From Chloroflexi bacterium 54-19 (GTDB lineage Bacteria; Chloroflexota; Chloroflexia; Chloroheliales; Chloroheliaceae), in the NCBI GenBank assembly GCA_001898225.1, contig MKTJ01000058.1, positions 1 to 64,000 of the forward strand: a stretch of DNA of 64,000 bases. Reading direction: 5' to 3'. Both the position numbers and the translations under genes were made by a program. Positions 34,011 to 42,260 of the stretch are shown here, piece after piece (positions within the stretch are counted from its first letter, which is position 1; every line of letters begins with the position of its first letter). The notes under the pieces were generated by a model. The model saw only the letters and a list, made by a program, of their open reading frames with translations, searched no databases and was not told where the DNA came from.

Positions 34011-34886
34011 TTACAAATGTTCAAAGTCACCAATAATAAGATTCGCCAAAACCAGCAACCTTTCCACATCTTGCGGAAAATGATGGCGAATTGACCAGTC
34101 AATTTGGGTTAAGACCGTATATACCAGGTAGACTTTAAGCCTTTCCGGCCCGGTGATTTCAAGTAGATAAGTTGTCAATAAGTGCCGGACCGGGTAATTC
34201 TCATAACAATAGAAAAGCAGCAAGCCAAGGTCAAACGCCCGGTCACCACACCCTGCTGCATCCCAATCGACCACCCCGCTTACCCGGTTTTCTTCCAGCA
34301 AGATGTTGCCAGGTGTTAAATCGCCATGAACAATATCCCCGGTCTTATTACATACGTCTTCAAGGCCGCATACAAAGTGGCCTAACCGGGTTAGTAATTC
34401 CGCACTTTCTGTAGAATAATTATGTAAAGTTTGTTTCCAGCCGGAAATATCATCAAACACAACCGATTTAATGTAAATAGACCAGTTTTGTTTTTGAGAA
34501 AGGGCTTGTCCAGCCTGTAACTCGTTAAGACCGATTAAAGCACGGGCCTGCTCCACGGTTAAACTGGAAGCCGGATTGCCTGGAAAGAGGGTTTGCAACC
34601 AGTAGTTTGCGCCTTCAGGAAAAGCGCCCACCAGAACGTATTCCGGCACCAGCGGACTTAACCGTCGCAAACGGTCCGTTATTTTGCGGGCAAGCTGGAT
34701 GCGGGCCAGCCATCCGGGCCGAGAATTCCATTTCAGAACTAATGACGTGTTACCGGTATCTATTACTCGGTAAGCGCCCTGGTTCTCCCCTTCAAGATAA
34801 CGCCTTACCAGCTTAAAAGTGGTGCCATGCCGGGCGTTTATCCCCTCGACAAGTTGTATAACCTCTAAATCTTTATCAGGGTTAAT
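34011..34886 (-). CDS. Aminoglycoside phosphotransferase (APH)-family protein, probable ATT start
   Basis: A kinase-like fold phosphotransferase. The catalytic part is DIVHGDLTPGNILLEENRVSGVVDWDAAGCGD, with catalytic Asp in HGDL and the metal-binding DWD. The frame stays open far above the first conventional start (TTG at 34670), and that upstream part encodes the N-lobe: EGENQGAYRV (nucleotide loop) and LVLKW (ATP Lys). No ATG, GTG or TTG begins it. An ATT at 34886 has GAGGAAG six bases upstream and overlaps the stop of the preceding gene (ATTAA), so an ATT start with translational coupling, giving 291 aa, is the best reading. Otherwise the gene has lost its start. Substrate unknown. Confidence 0.65.
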   Translation of the reverse strand: MNPDKDLEVIQLVEGINARHGTTFKLVRRYLEGENQGAYRVIDTGNTSLVLKWNSRPGWLARIQLARKITDRLRRLSPLVPEYVLVGAFPEGANYWLQTLFPGNPASSLTVEQARALIGLNELQAGQALSQKQNWSIYIKSVVFDDISGWKQTLHNYSTESAELLTRLGHFVCGLEDVCNKTGDIVHGDLTPGNILLEENRVSGVVDWDAAGCGDRAFDLGLLLFYCYENYPVRHLLTTYLLEITGPERLKVYLVYTVLTQIDWSIRHHFPQDVERLLVLANLIIGDFEHL

Positions 34887-35295
34887 CGGAAACTTCCTCG
34901 ATAGAAAAATCCTGGGCGCCTTTCCACAAAACGGTCTCGCCGATTTCCTTTAATTCCTCGCGGCTGGCCTGGAGGGTGGCGAAATGATTCCCGGCCAACT
35001 GGCCCATATCGGCAGCGAAAGTGCAGCGCCCGTAAGGGACCAGGATTTCGGTTTCGCTCAGGTCGCCGGTATAAATGAGGATTTCGCCCGGAAAAGGATG
35101 GCTGGTCTGGTTCTCGTAGCCGACGCCGACCTCGAAATCGCCCATCGGCACCCAGGCGGCCTGTCCGCTCCACCGGGCCTGAATCAACTTGCTCTTGAAG
35201 GGTAGCATTTTGCGGATGGCCGTGACGGTCCTGGGGGCGTTCGCTTCTTCCAGAGTCGCCTTGAATTTCTTGCCGCCAATGGTTATCTCTAACAT
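34882..35295 (-). CDS. DUF3830 family protein (cyclophilin-like fold)
   Basis: 137 aa: ITIGGKKFKATLEEANAPRTV, IQARWSGQAAWVPM, HPFPGEILIYTGDLSETEILVPYG, all typical of DUF3830. Family members are often encoded among amidohydrolase and nitrogen-catabolism genes, as here, but no biochemical role is known to me. The stop overlaps the proposed start of the APH-family gene, so the two are probably one transcript. Confidence 0.8.
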   Translation of the reverse strand: MLEITIGGKKFKATLEEANAPRTVTAIRKMLPFKSKLIQARWSGQAAWVPMGDFEVGVGYENQTSHPFPGEILIYTGDLSETEILVPYGRCTFAADMGQLAGNHFATLQASREELKEIGETVLWKGAQDFSIEEVSD

Positions 35296-35429
35296 TTAAG
35301 GGAAAATCCTTTCAAATTGCTTGACTGCTTCTGATGATAGTTGGATAGAAAGCATTATACTCAAACTGTCCAACAAAGCCACCTCTGATTATGGTTTGCT
35401 AAATAACAAACTTTCCCAGGTATTAACTA

Positions 35430-35480
35430 TTGACAAATAGCGGCTTTCAATTTATACTTGCTATATAACAAGCAAGTATA
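35430..35480 (+). promoter_or_regulatory. Strong promoter with overlapping 28-bp inverted repeat operator
   Basis: TTGACA (35430-35435), exactly 17 bp, then TATACT (35453-35458). The -10 box is also the beginning of a perfect inverted repeat with arms TATACTTGCT (35453-35462) and AGCAAGTATA (35471-35480). A repressor bound there would cover the -10 box and start site of the hydrolase gene. The TetR gene downstream is the obvious candidate. Confidence 0.7.
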
Positions 35481-35505
35481 TTTTTTATTAAAAGGAAGGT
35501 GTCCT

Positions 35506-36387
35506 ATGTCAGTTTACGAGGAATTGGGAGAGCAAAAGGCCATAGAGTTAAGCCAGGGTACGGTCAGCTACCGGGAAACAGGCCAGGGCCAACCACCGGT
35601 CGTGCTGATTCACGGTCTGCTGGTAAACGGCGACCTCTGGCGCAAGGTGGTACCGGGGTTGGCGGGTAACTATCGCTGCCTGGCACCTGACTTGCCCCTG
35701 GGCGCCCACTCTACCGGCCTCAACCCGGACGCAGACCTGACCCCGCCCGGCATAGCCCGCCTGATTTCAGACTTTATCGAAGCCCTCGATTTGAGAAATG
35801 TTATATTGGTCGGCTCGGATACGGGCGGGGCCTTCTGCCAGCTTGTGATTACCAGCCAGCCCGACCGGATAGAGCGGCTGATTCTAACCAACTGCGATGC
35901 TTTTGAAAACTTCTTCCCCGCCCTACTGGCACCGATGCAGTGGCAAGCGCACCTGCCGGGCGCGATGTGGGGCCTGGGCCAGTTATCAAAGTGGTCGGCC
36001 TTCCAACGTCTGCTTATCTGGTTGGTGGCAAAATACCCGGTAGAGCAGCGCGCCATCAAGTCATATGTGGGGAAACTCGGCAAAGATAGGGAAGTGCGCC
36101 GGGATTTAGGCAAGGTTTTGCGTGGTATCTCAAAGCGTCACACCCTCGCCGCCGCCAAAGAGTTCGGTAATTTTAACAAGCCGGTCCTGGTAGCATGGGG
36201 TAAGCAAGATTTTCTCTTTCCGGCCCGTTATGCGAAACGCCTGGCGGCAGCCTTCCCCCAGGCCAGGGTAGAATTCGTGGATAACAGCCGGGCTTTTGTA
36301 GCGGAAGACCAGCCGGAATGGTTGACCGATGTTATAAAGAATTTCCTGGCCGAGACAACCGGTAGCGGTTTGGAATTGTCCAGGTAA
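35506..36387 (+). CDS. Alpha/beta hydrolase with Asp nucleophile elbow
   Basis: 293 aa from the ATG at 35506 (AAGGAAGG upstream); the in-frame TTG at 35458 lies inside the operator. Oxyanion motif HGLLVNGDLW, and the nucleophile elbow is GSDTGG: the nucleophile is Asp rather than Ser, as in haloalkane dehalogenases and epoxide hydrolases. The catalytic His is not securely assigned: the C-terminal segment reads FVDNSRAFVAEDQPEWL, where most relatives have SxHF. The reaction is therefore uncertain. Regulated by the operator at 35453 and followed by a TetR gene. Confidence 0.82.
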   Translation: MSVYEELGEQKAIELSQGTVSYRETGQGQPPVVLIHGLLVNGDLWRKVVPGLAGNYRCLAPDLPLGAHSTGLNPDADLTPPGIARLISDFIEALDLRNVILVGSDTGGAFCQLVITSQPDRIERLILTNCDAFENFFPALLAPMQWQAHLPGAMWGLGQLSKWSAFQRLLIWLVAKYPVEQRAIKSYVGKLGKDREVRRDLGKVLRGISKRHTLAAAKEFGNFNKPVLVAWGKQDFLFPARYAKRLAAAFPQARVEFVDNSRAFVAEDQPEWLTDVIKNFLAETTGSGLELSR

Positions 36388-36467
36388 CCGGGCTTGCTCA
36401 ACTCTTTGCTCTTGTTTGAAAGTTATGTTATAACGAGCAAAATTTCTTAAACAAGAACGAGGCAACT

Positions 36468-37127
36468 TTGAGCGAGAATAAAATCAGGGACTGGTCGCGA
36501 GACCCGGCGCGGTCGAAGGAAGCCATCTTAAACGCCGCCGAAAAACTGTTTGCCAGCCAGGGTTACGAACAGACCAGTTTGCAGCAAATCGGCCAGGAAG
36601 CAGGGGTATCGCGAGGGACGCCGGGTTATTTCTTTGGCTCAAAAGAACAGCTTTACGGCGAGGTGCTGGACCGGCTATTCGAGGCGGAATATGCTTCGGT
36701 CGAAGCCGTGTTACAACAAACGCCCCGACCGGACGAATCACCGACCGAGCGACTGGCCGAGGTCATCGGTAAATTTTACGACTTTTTGCTGGTCCGCCCC
36801 ACCTTTATCCAGATGATAGAGCGAGAGGCTATTAACGGTGCGAAGTTTTTGCAGAACCGGAGCGGCTATTTAAAGCTTATGAACGAAAGCCTGGCCCTGA
36901 TTGGTCCGGCCCTGGTCGGCCCGGCTTTTCGTCCGCTCGACCCTAACCAGTTGCTTCTAAGTATAATCGGGATGTGCTGGTTTCCCCTGGCGCACACGGC
37001 GACCTTTTTGACGCCGGTCGGAGTGGACGTGGCGGACCCGGCGTTCTGGCAGGCCCGCAAAAATCACATTATTGATTTAGTCTTGAACGGTATTTTGATT
37101 AAACCAGTTGATAATGGTCGCGTTTGA
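36468..37127 (+). CDS. TetR-family transcriptional regulator
   Basis: 219 aa from a TTG with ACGAGG upstream. The HTH is AILNAAEKLFASQGYEQTSLQQIGQEAGVSRGTPGYFFGSK (residues about 18-58). The C-terminal domain is of the TetR_C type found with YfiR/AcrR relatives. It is likely the repressor of the alpha/beta hydrolase gene 80 bp upstream. Its last 29 bp overlap the convergent hydantoinase gene. Confidence 0.88.
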   Translation: MSENKIRDWSRDPARSKEAILNAAEKLFASQGYEQTSLQQIGQEAGVSRGTPGYFFGSKEQLYGEVLDRLFEAEYASVEAVLQQTPRPDESPTERLAEVIGKFYDFLLVRPTFIQMIEREAINGAKFLQNRSGYLKLMNESLALIGPALVGPAFRPLDPNQLLLSIIGMCWFPLAHTATFLTPVGVDVADPAFWQARKNHIIDLVLNGILIKPVDNGRV

Positions 37128-38487
37128 TATATTTCCCGTTGCCCGCCTTGCCCACAAAAACCCGGTCCTCAATGACGGTCTGGCCGCGTGAAAGGACCGT
37201 TATGGGGACGCCGGTCACTTCCCGGCCCTCGAACAGGTTATAGTCAACCCTGGTATGGTGGGTTTTGGCGCTGAGGACCAACTTCGCTTCCGGGTCAAAG
37301 ATTACGAGGTCGGCATCGCTACCGGGCGCGATAGTGCCTTTGCGCGGGTAAAGCCCCATCAGGCGGGCCGGGTTGGTACTGAGCAGTTCGACCATCCGGT
37401 TGAGGGTGATACGGCCCTGCCGGACCCCGCCATCGTAGACCAACATCAGGCGCGACTCGATGCCAGGCGCGCCGTTCGGAATCAGGCTGAAATCGTTCAG
37501 ACCGATTTCTTTTTGCTCGCGGATACAGAAGGGACAGTGGTCGGTGCTGATAACGGACACGTCGCGCCCGGCCAATCCTTTCCATAAAACGTCCTGGTGC
37601 CATTTCTCGCGCAGGGGCGGGGTCATTACATACTTGGCCCCCTCGAAACCGGGCCGGTCGTATTCCTCAATCGAGAGAAAAAGATAGTGGGGGCAGGTCT
37701 CGGCATATACCGGCAAACCAAGCTGGCGGGCGTCGCGGACTTCTTCGAGGGCGTCGGCGCAACTGAGATGGACGATATAGACCGGGACGCCGACCATTTC
37801 GGCCAGGGCAATCGCCCGGTGGGTCGCCTCGGCCTCGGCCTTGGTGGGACGGGTCAGGGCGTGATATTTAGGCGCAATCTTACCTTCGGCCAGGGCTTTT
37901 TTTACGATAAGGTCAATCACGTCGCCGTTCTCGGCGTGCATACAGACCAGGCCGCCGTTTTCACCCGAACGCTGCAAAATCCTGAAAATTTCGGCGTCCC
38001 CGACCATGAGGTCGCCGGGATAGGACATGTAGAGCTTGAAACTGCTCACGCCCTCGTCCCGCACCAGCAAATCCATTTCGGGCAAGACCTGCTCGTTCAG
38101 TTGCCGGATGACCATGTGGAAGCCGTAATCTATCACGGCTTTGCCAGCGGCCTTGCGATGCCAGGTCTCGTAACCCTGCAAGAGCGAACCGCCCCTGGGT
38201 TGGGTGGCAAAGTCTACAATTGTGGTGGTGCCGCCCCAGGCCGCCGCCGTAGTGCCGCTTTCGAAATCATCGGCGGTAACGGTGCCCATCTGGGGGGCGT
38301 CCAGGTGGGTATGCACGTCCACCGCGCCCGGCAGGACATATTTCCCGGCGGCGTCAATTATTTTATCGGTCTGTTCAGCCGGGAAAGCGAGACCAATCGC
38401 GCTGATTTTCTCGCCCTCTATTAAAATGTCGCCAGGATACGTCCCGACCGCCGTCACGATGGTCCCATTTTTTATGATTGTTCGCAT
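37099..38487 (-). CDS. hydA: Dihydropyrimidinase/hydantoinase-type amidohydrolase (candidate allantoinase)
   Basis: 462 aa, cyclic amidohydrolase family with a binuclear zinc centre. Ligands: HTH (His59, His61), carboxylated Lys151 in SSFKLYMSYPG, His184, His240 and Asp316 in STDHCPF. Tyr156 matches the gating tyrosine of D-hydantoinases. By sequence it is closest to dihydropyrimidinase, but it sits directly after uricase and HIU hydrolase, so opening of allantoin to allantoate is its likely role here (inference). It is the end of the uraD-uox-hiuH-hydA block. Confidence 0.88.
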   Translation of the reverse strand: MRTIIKNGTIVTAVGTYPGDILIEGEKISAIGLAFPAEQTDKIIDAAGKYVLPGAVDVHTHLDAPQMGTVTADDFESGTTAAAWGGTTTIVDFATQPRGGSLLQGYETWHRKAAGKAVIDYGFHMVIRQLNEQVLPEMDLLVRDEGVSSFKLYMSYPGDLMVGDAEIFRILQRSGENGGLVCMHAENGDVIDLIVKKALAEGKIAPKYHALTRPTKAEAEATHRAIALAEMVGVPVYIVHLSCADALEEVRDARQLGLPVYAETCPHYLFLSIEEYDRPGFEGAKYVMTPPLREKWHQDVLWKGLAGRDVSVISTDHCPFCIREQKEIGLNDFSLIPNGAPGIESRLMLVYDGGVRQGRITLNRMVELLSTNPARLMGLYPRKGTIAPGSDADLVIFDPEAKLVLSAKTHHTRVDYNLFEGREVTGVPITVLSRGQTVIEDRVFVGKAGNGKYIKRDHYQLV

Positions 38488-38512
38488 GAAATCTCTCCGT
38501 TAAACGTCTATT

Positions 38513-38875
38513 TTAGCTTCCCCGGTAGGTACTGTACGACCAGGGCGAGGCGAGTAGCGGGACGTGGTAATGGTCCGAACTGTCGGCGATACCGAACCGG
38601 ACCGGTACCCGGTCCAGGAACGGGGTAGCCGCCTGGACCAATTTTTGCTCTTTGAAATAGTCACCCACGGCAAAGACCAGTTCGTAGACGCCGGTTATGA
38701 GCGCGCTGTCTTCCAGCAAAGGGAGGTCGGTGCGCCCGTTGGCGTTGGTTCGGACCGTCTTCAAAAGAGTGCGCTCACCCGTAACCTGATCGAGGCGCCA
38801 CAGTTCGATAACCATGTTAGCCGCCGGGCGACCCTGGGCGGTATCCAGCACGTGGGTGGTTAAACGCCCCGCCAT
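38513..38875 (-). CDS. hiuH: 5-hydroxyisourate hydrolase
   Basis: 120 aa, transthyretin-like. It has the N-terminal [14 protein letters not shown], the central [18 protein letters not shown] and the C-terminal signature YRGS that separates HIU hydrolases from transthyretin. It hydrolyses 5-hydroxyisourate to OHCU, the step after uricase. The gene follows uricase by 18 bp. Confidence 0.93.
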   Translation of the reverse strand: MAGRLTTHVLDTAQGRPAANMVIELWRLDQVTGERTLLKTVRTNANGRTDLPLLEDSALITGVYELVFAVGDYFKEQKLVQAATPFLDRVPVRFGIADSSDHYHVPLLASPWSYSTYRGS

Positions 38876-38893
38876 TATAAAATTCCTCCTGAC

Positions 38894-39832
38894 TTAACCG
38901 TTCCGGCTCATGGTGAGCTTGATGAGGCCATAGGCAGGGAAAGCCGCGCTGTAGACTTTGACCTTATCGTCGGTCGGGGAAACGCCGAAGGGGTCGGGGG
39001 TCTGGTTTTTGGCCTCGAACCCGACCTTTTCCAGTTGCGGGAACCGCTCTAACAGCCGTGAACCGATTTCGTGAATAAGATGCTGGATCGATTCGCTGAC
39101 AAACTCGTGAAAGACCACCTGGGCAATGTCGCGCACCTGCTCCCCAGGAATATAATAGGAATGGTCCGGGTTGAGCATGGCGGCGGTGTCGGTGTACTTC
39201 CAATAAATATTCATGTGGATGAACAAGGGGCGGTCGCGCCGGTCGGGCAGGGTGGTATAGCCATCACGCACGAAACTGGTAAACGAACTCCCCGTTACCT
39301 TGAGCAGTTCCATGTCAACCCGCCCGCAGCGGTGGTCGGACAACACTGCGCCGTCACCTTCCCGCGAATAATCCATTGTCACGACGGTATAGTCGTTGTG
39401 GGAACGGCTGTAAAGGACCGGGCTTTCCTCGAAACTGCCGCCCGCGCCTGGTACCGTAACCGGGACGAAGGGTAGTTCCCGCCCGGTCAGGCGCAAGCCC
39501 TCCATCTGCGAATAAGTCTTTAACAATTCCTGGCCGAGAAAAGCGAGATAACCTTCCAGAGTCGCACCGGTATAAGCCAGCCCTTGCCGGATGATAAAAT
39601 TCTTCATGCTGTCGGTAGCGACCACCATCGAGTTATCGCCCTCGGTGTAGGACGGGAGAAAATTGTCGCCCAGCACTTCCACGTCCGCCTCGAAGGCCAC
39701 CAGGTTATTGCTCCTGCCGCTAAAGTTCGACTCGCGGACGGGCGTGACGCCGGTCAGGGGGGCGGCATAGGCGCGGTAGACCGGGACCAGGGTCTTGCCA
39801 TAGCTGATTTGATAGGTAAAATCCGAACTCAT
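38894..39832 (-). CDS. uox: Urate oxidase (uricase)
   Basis: 312 aa, cofactor-free uricase that oxidises urate to 5-hydroxyisourate with O2. Recognisable segments: ISYGKTLVPVYRAY, EGDNSMVVATDSMKNFI (active-site Thr/Asp), VGFEAKNQTPDPFG near the C-terminus. The length fits bacterial uricases. It is followed by hiuH. The 5' region contains a cluster of GTAGTCAG-type repeats. Confidence 0.93.
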   Translation of the reverse strand: MSSDFTYQISYGKTLVPVYRAYAAPLTGVTPVRESNFSGRSNNLVAFEADVEVLGDNFLPSYTEGDNSMVVATDSMKNFIIRQGLAYTGATLEGYLAFLGQELLKTYSQMEGLRLTGRELPFVPVTVPGAGGSFEESPVLYSRSHNDYTVVTMDYSREGDGAVLSDHRCGRVDMELLKVTGSSFTSFVRDGYTTLPDRRDRPLFIHMNIYWKYTDTAAMLNPDHSYYIPGEQVRDIAQVVFHEFVSESIQHLIHEIGSRLLERFPQLEKVGFEAKNQTPDPFGVSPTDDKVKVYSAAFPAYGLIKLTMSRNG

Positions 39833-39845
39833 AATTTTCTCCTAA

Positions 39846-40024
39846 CAGTAGTCAGGGGTCGGTAGTCAGCCAACAGTAGCCAGTAGTCAGTTTTTCTTAC
39901 TAATTGTTTGGGCTTGGAAAATTGGTTAAAATCAATCATCCAAGCTGTTTCAAGGTGAAAAGCTTTATTTAGTTGACCAAGTTTATAGAAACTTACTGAC
40001 TACTGACCTCTGGCTACTGACTAC
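39846..40024. repeat. Inverted cluster of GTAGTCAG repeats
   Basis: GTAGTCAG and near variants (GTAGCCAG, GGTCAG) recur five times in 39847-39890. The complement (CTGACTAC, CTGGCTAC) recurs at 39995-40024, running into the 3' end of uraD. The two arms could fold into one long hairpin between uraD and uox. The repeats look slippage-derived. Confidence 0.55.
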
Positions 40025-40547
40025 TTTCCACAGCATCCTTCAAACGAAACTCTAAAATCTGGCAAATTTCATCCAGGGCGATCTGGATTTCCTCGTCGCG
40101 GCGGTGCTGCATGCGGACCGGGAAAGCCGCCAGGATGGTGGACTTGTGATGTTTACGGGCGCAAATAATAAAAGGAAAGCCGAACTGGGACCGGTAGGCC
40201 CGGTTATACTCGTTAAACCGGGCCACTTCCTCCGGGGAAAGGTTGGTCAGGCCCGCCTTGGCCTGTTCGTTTTGGGACTGGCTGGAAAGCGTGCCGCTGA
40301 CGGCCTCGCGCCCGACCAGTTCGGGATGGCTCAGAATCAGTTCGAGTTGCTCGGCGGGGCTGGCCTGGAAAATAACCTCTGTCATGGCTTTATAGAGGTC
40401 GTCCAGGCTGGCAAAGGGCCGTTTTTCGAAGGTCCGGGCGGCGACCCAGGCATTCTTTTCAAACAATTTGCCGATGGCCTGTTCGAATTCAGCCTGACCG
40501 GTCGTATTCAAATAATCGAGGGCCGCCTTTGGCTTTGCTTCCGCCAT
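40014..40547 (-). CDS. uraD: OHCU decarboxylase
   Basis: 177 aa, converts 2-oxo-4-hydroxy-4-carboxy-5-ureidoimidazoline to S-allantoin. The catalytic His74 is in SHPELVGRE and Glu94 in SQNEQAKAGL; the typical FGFPFIICARKHHKS follows. It is the first gene of the leftward urate-degrading block and diverges from xdhB. Together with uox and hiuH it makes the complete urate to allantoin set. Confidence 0.93.
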   Translation of the reverse strand: MAEAKPKAALDYLNTTGQAEFEQAIGKLFEKNAWVAARTFEKRPFASLDDLYKAMTEVIFQASPAEQLELILSHPELVGREAVSGTLSSQSQNEQAKAGLTNLSPEEVARFNEYNRAYRSQFGFPFIICARKHHKSTILAAFPVRMQHRRDEEIQIALDEICQILEFRLKDAVESSQ

Positions 40548-40801
40548 TTTGAACCTTTCTTATTTCTCTTAACGTTTTCCAGGGAATGTTAAAACTGCAC
40601 TAAGGACCAAAGTATATCATAAGGAAATCCCGGCTTGCCTGGGCATTGTGCTCAAATCGGCGAAGATTTTTTTAGACGAAACAACCATAGATATTTGCGA
40701 GTCGGCTCTTTATAATTCAGTTCGACTATGCTAATTGTATAAAATGTCCTGCTTGTGGTAAAAATTGAGCGACGCTCCTTAAAACGAATCGGGTTATAGT
40801 A

Positions 40802-40836
40802 TATAATAACTTATTATTTACCTTACCGCCGGTAAG
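40802..40836 (+). promoter_or_regulatory. xdh promoter with palindromic operator
   Basis: A TATAAT -10 box (40802-40807) is followed by the perfect 7-1-7 palindrome CTTACCGCCGGTAAG (40822-40836), about 36 bp before xdhB. It lies in the divergent xdhB/uraD region, where a purine-responsive repressor would be expected. The rest of 40548-40872 is AT-rich with no gene. Confidence 0.5.
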
Positions 40837-40872
40837 ACCATAGTTTTACTAACCTTTACTACCTGAAAACCT

Positions 40873-41745
40873 ATGTTAAACATAACCGATTATCACCGGC
40901 CTACCAGCGTTAAAGAGGCCGTGGCCCTGCTAACTCCTGGTCGAGCGGTTATCGCCGGGGGAACCGACCTCATGGTAAACCCGCGCTACACCCAGGGCGT
41001 CAGCGAACTGGTCGATATAACCGGGCTGGGCCTCTCTTATATCCGGTTAGCCAACGGGTCGAAGACCAGGGGAACCATCTTTTTAGGCGCTGCCACCACG
41101 ATGTACGAAATCACCGGTTCCAGCCTGCTGGCCTCAGTTGCTAACGGAGTCCTGGCCCAGGCCGCCGGGACGTGCGGTTCGCCCAATATCCGCAACGTGG
41201 CGACCATCGGCGGAAACATTTGCTCGGCCCTGCCTTCGGGCGATACCCTGACCACCCTCCTGGCCCTTGACGCCCGCGTGACCCTTGAAGGGGCGAACGG
41301 GCCGCGCGAGGTGGCCCTGGTCGATTTCTTTTTAGGGCCGGCCAAAACCGTCTTGCAAAATGAACTGGTCGTGGAAATTGCCTTCCCGGTGCCGGAACTA
41401 CCGAGCGGGGCCGCTTTCTATAAACTGGGCCGGACCGAAGAAGATATTTCGATTGTCAATGCCGCCGCCCGCTTGCGCCTGGACCCGGAGGGCCGGGTCA
41501 TTGAAGCGCGAATAGCTGCCGGGGCCGTTGCGCCTACTCCCTTGCGGATTTTCCAGGCCGAAGATTTCCTGCTGGGCAAGCTGCCCGAACCGGCGACCCT
41601 GGCCGAAGCCGCCCGGTTGGCGCTGGAAGCCGTCAAGCCGATTACCGACCAGCGCGCTACCGCCGAGTACCGCCGCAAAGTGACCGGGGTCTGCGTCCGC
41701 CGGGCCCTGGAACAGGCTGCCGCCCACGCCGCCGGAAAACCGTAG
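40873..41745 (+). CDS. xdhB: Xanthine dehydrogenase FAD-binding subunit
   Basis: 290 aa, CO dehydrogenase/xanthine dehydrogenase medium-subunit family. FAD contacts AGGTDLM (residues about 29-35) and NVATIGGNICSALPSGD are present, and the CO_deh_flav_C domain follows. First gene of xdhB-xdhC-xdhA. It passes electrons from the FeS subunit to NAD+ or another acceptor. Confidence 0.92.
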   Translation: MLNITDYHRPTSVKEAVALLTPGRAVIAGGTDLMVNPRYTQGVSELVDITGLGLSYIRLANGSKTRGTIFLGAATTMYEITGSSLLASVANGVLAQAAGTCGSPNIRNVATIGGNICSALPSGDTLTTLLALDARVTLEGANGPREVALVDFFLGPAKTVLQNELVVEIAFPVPELPSGAAFYKLGRTEEDISIVNAAARLRLDPEGRVIEARIAAGAVAPTPLRIFQAEDFLLGKLPEPATLAEAARLALEAVKPITDQRATAEYRRKVTGVCVRRALEQAAAHAAGKP

Positions 41746-41765
41746 TATATTAAGGAAGACACCGC

Positions 41766-42260
41766 ATGATTGAAATGAAGCTGGAAGTGAATGGCCGGGA
41801 AGAACAGTGGCAGGTCGAGCCGGGCGAAACCCTGCTGGAAGCGTTGCGGCGGCATCACTACAAAGGGCCAAAGCTGGTCTGTGGGACCGGCGACTGCTGC
41901 GCATGCACCGTCGTTATCGGCAACAAATCGGTCTGCGCGTGTTGTCTGCCCGCCCTCAAAGCCGACGGCCAAGAGGTGACGACCGTCGAAGGGCTGGCCG
42001 AGGAGGGCGATTTGCATCCGCTCCAAACAGCCTTTATCGAAAGCGCCGCCTCTCAATGTGGCTTTTGCACGCCCGGCTTTTTGATGCGCTCCTACTCCTT
42101 CCTTAAAAATCGCAACCCGGCTATTTTGCCGACCGAAGGCGAAGTGCGCAAAGCCCTGGCCGGGAACATCTGCCGCTGTACGGGTTATGTAAAGCCGGTC
42201 GAAGCGGTCCTCAAGACGGCCCTGGTGCTAAAAGAGAAAGCGAGCCGGGAAAATGGATAA
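41766..42260 (+). CDS. xdhC: Xanthine dehydrogenase [2Fe-2S] subunit
   Basis: 164 aa with both cluster motifs: the plant-type CGTGDCCAC (Cys39, Cys44, Cys47, then Cys57/59) and the second QCGFCTPG...CRCTGY (Cys98, Cys101, Cys137, Cys139). An extra cysteine (Cys45) sits where most homologs have Gly. It overlaps xdhA by 8 bp. Confidence 0.93.
   Translation: MIEMKLEVNGREEQWQVEPGETLLEALRRHHYKGPKLVCGTGDCCACTVVIGNKSVCACCLPALKADGQEVTTVEGLAEEGDLHPLQTAFIESAASQCGFCTPGFLMRSYSFLKNRNPAILPTEGEVRKALAGNICRCTGYVKPVEAVLKTALVLKEKASRENG

Noticed and set aside
37597-38424. 275-codon + strand frame opposite the hydantoinase
   Set aside because: Shadow of a gene with all metal ligands in place.
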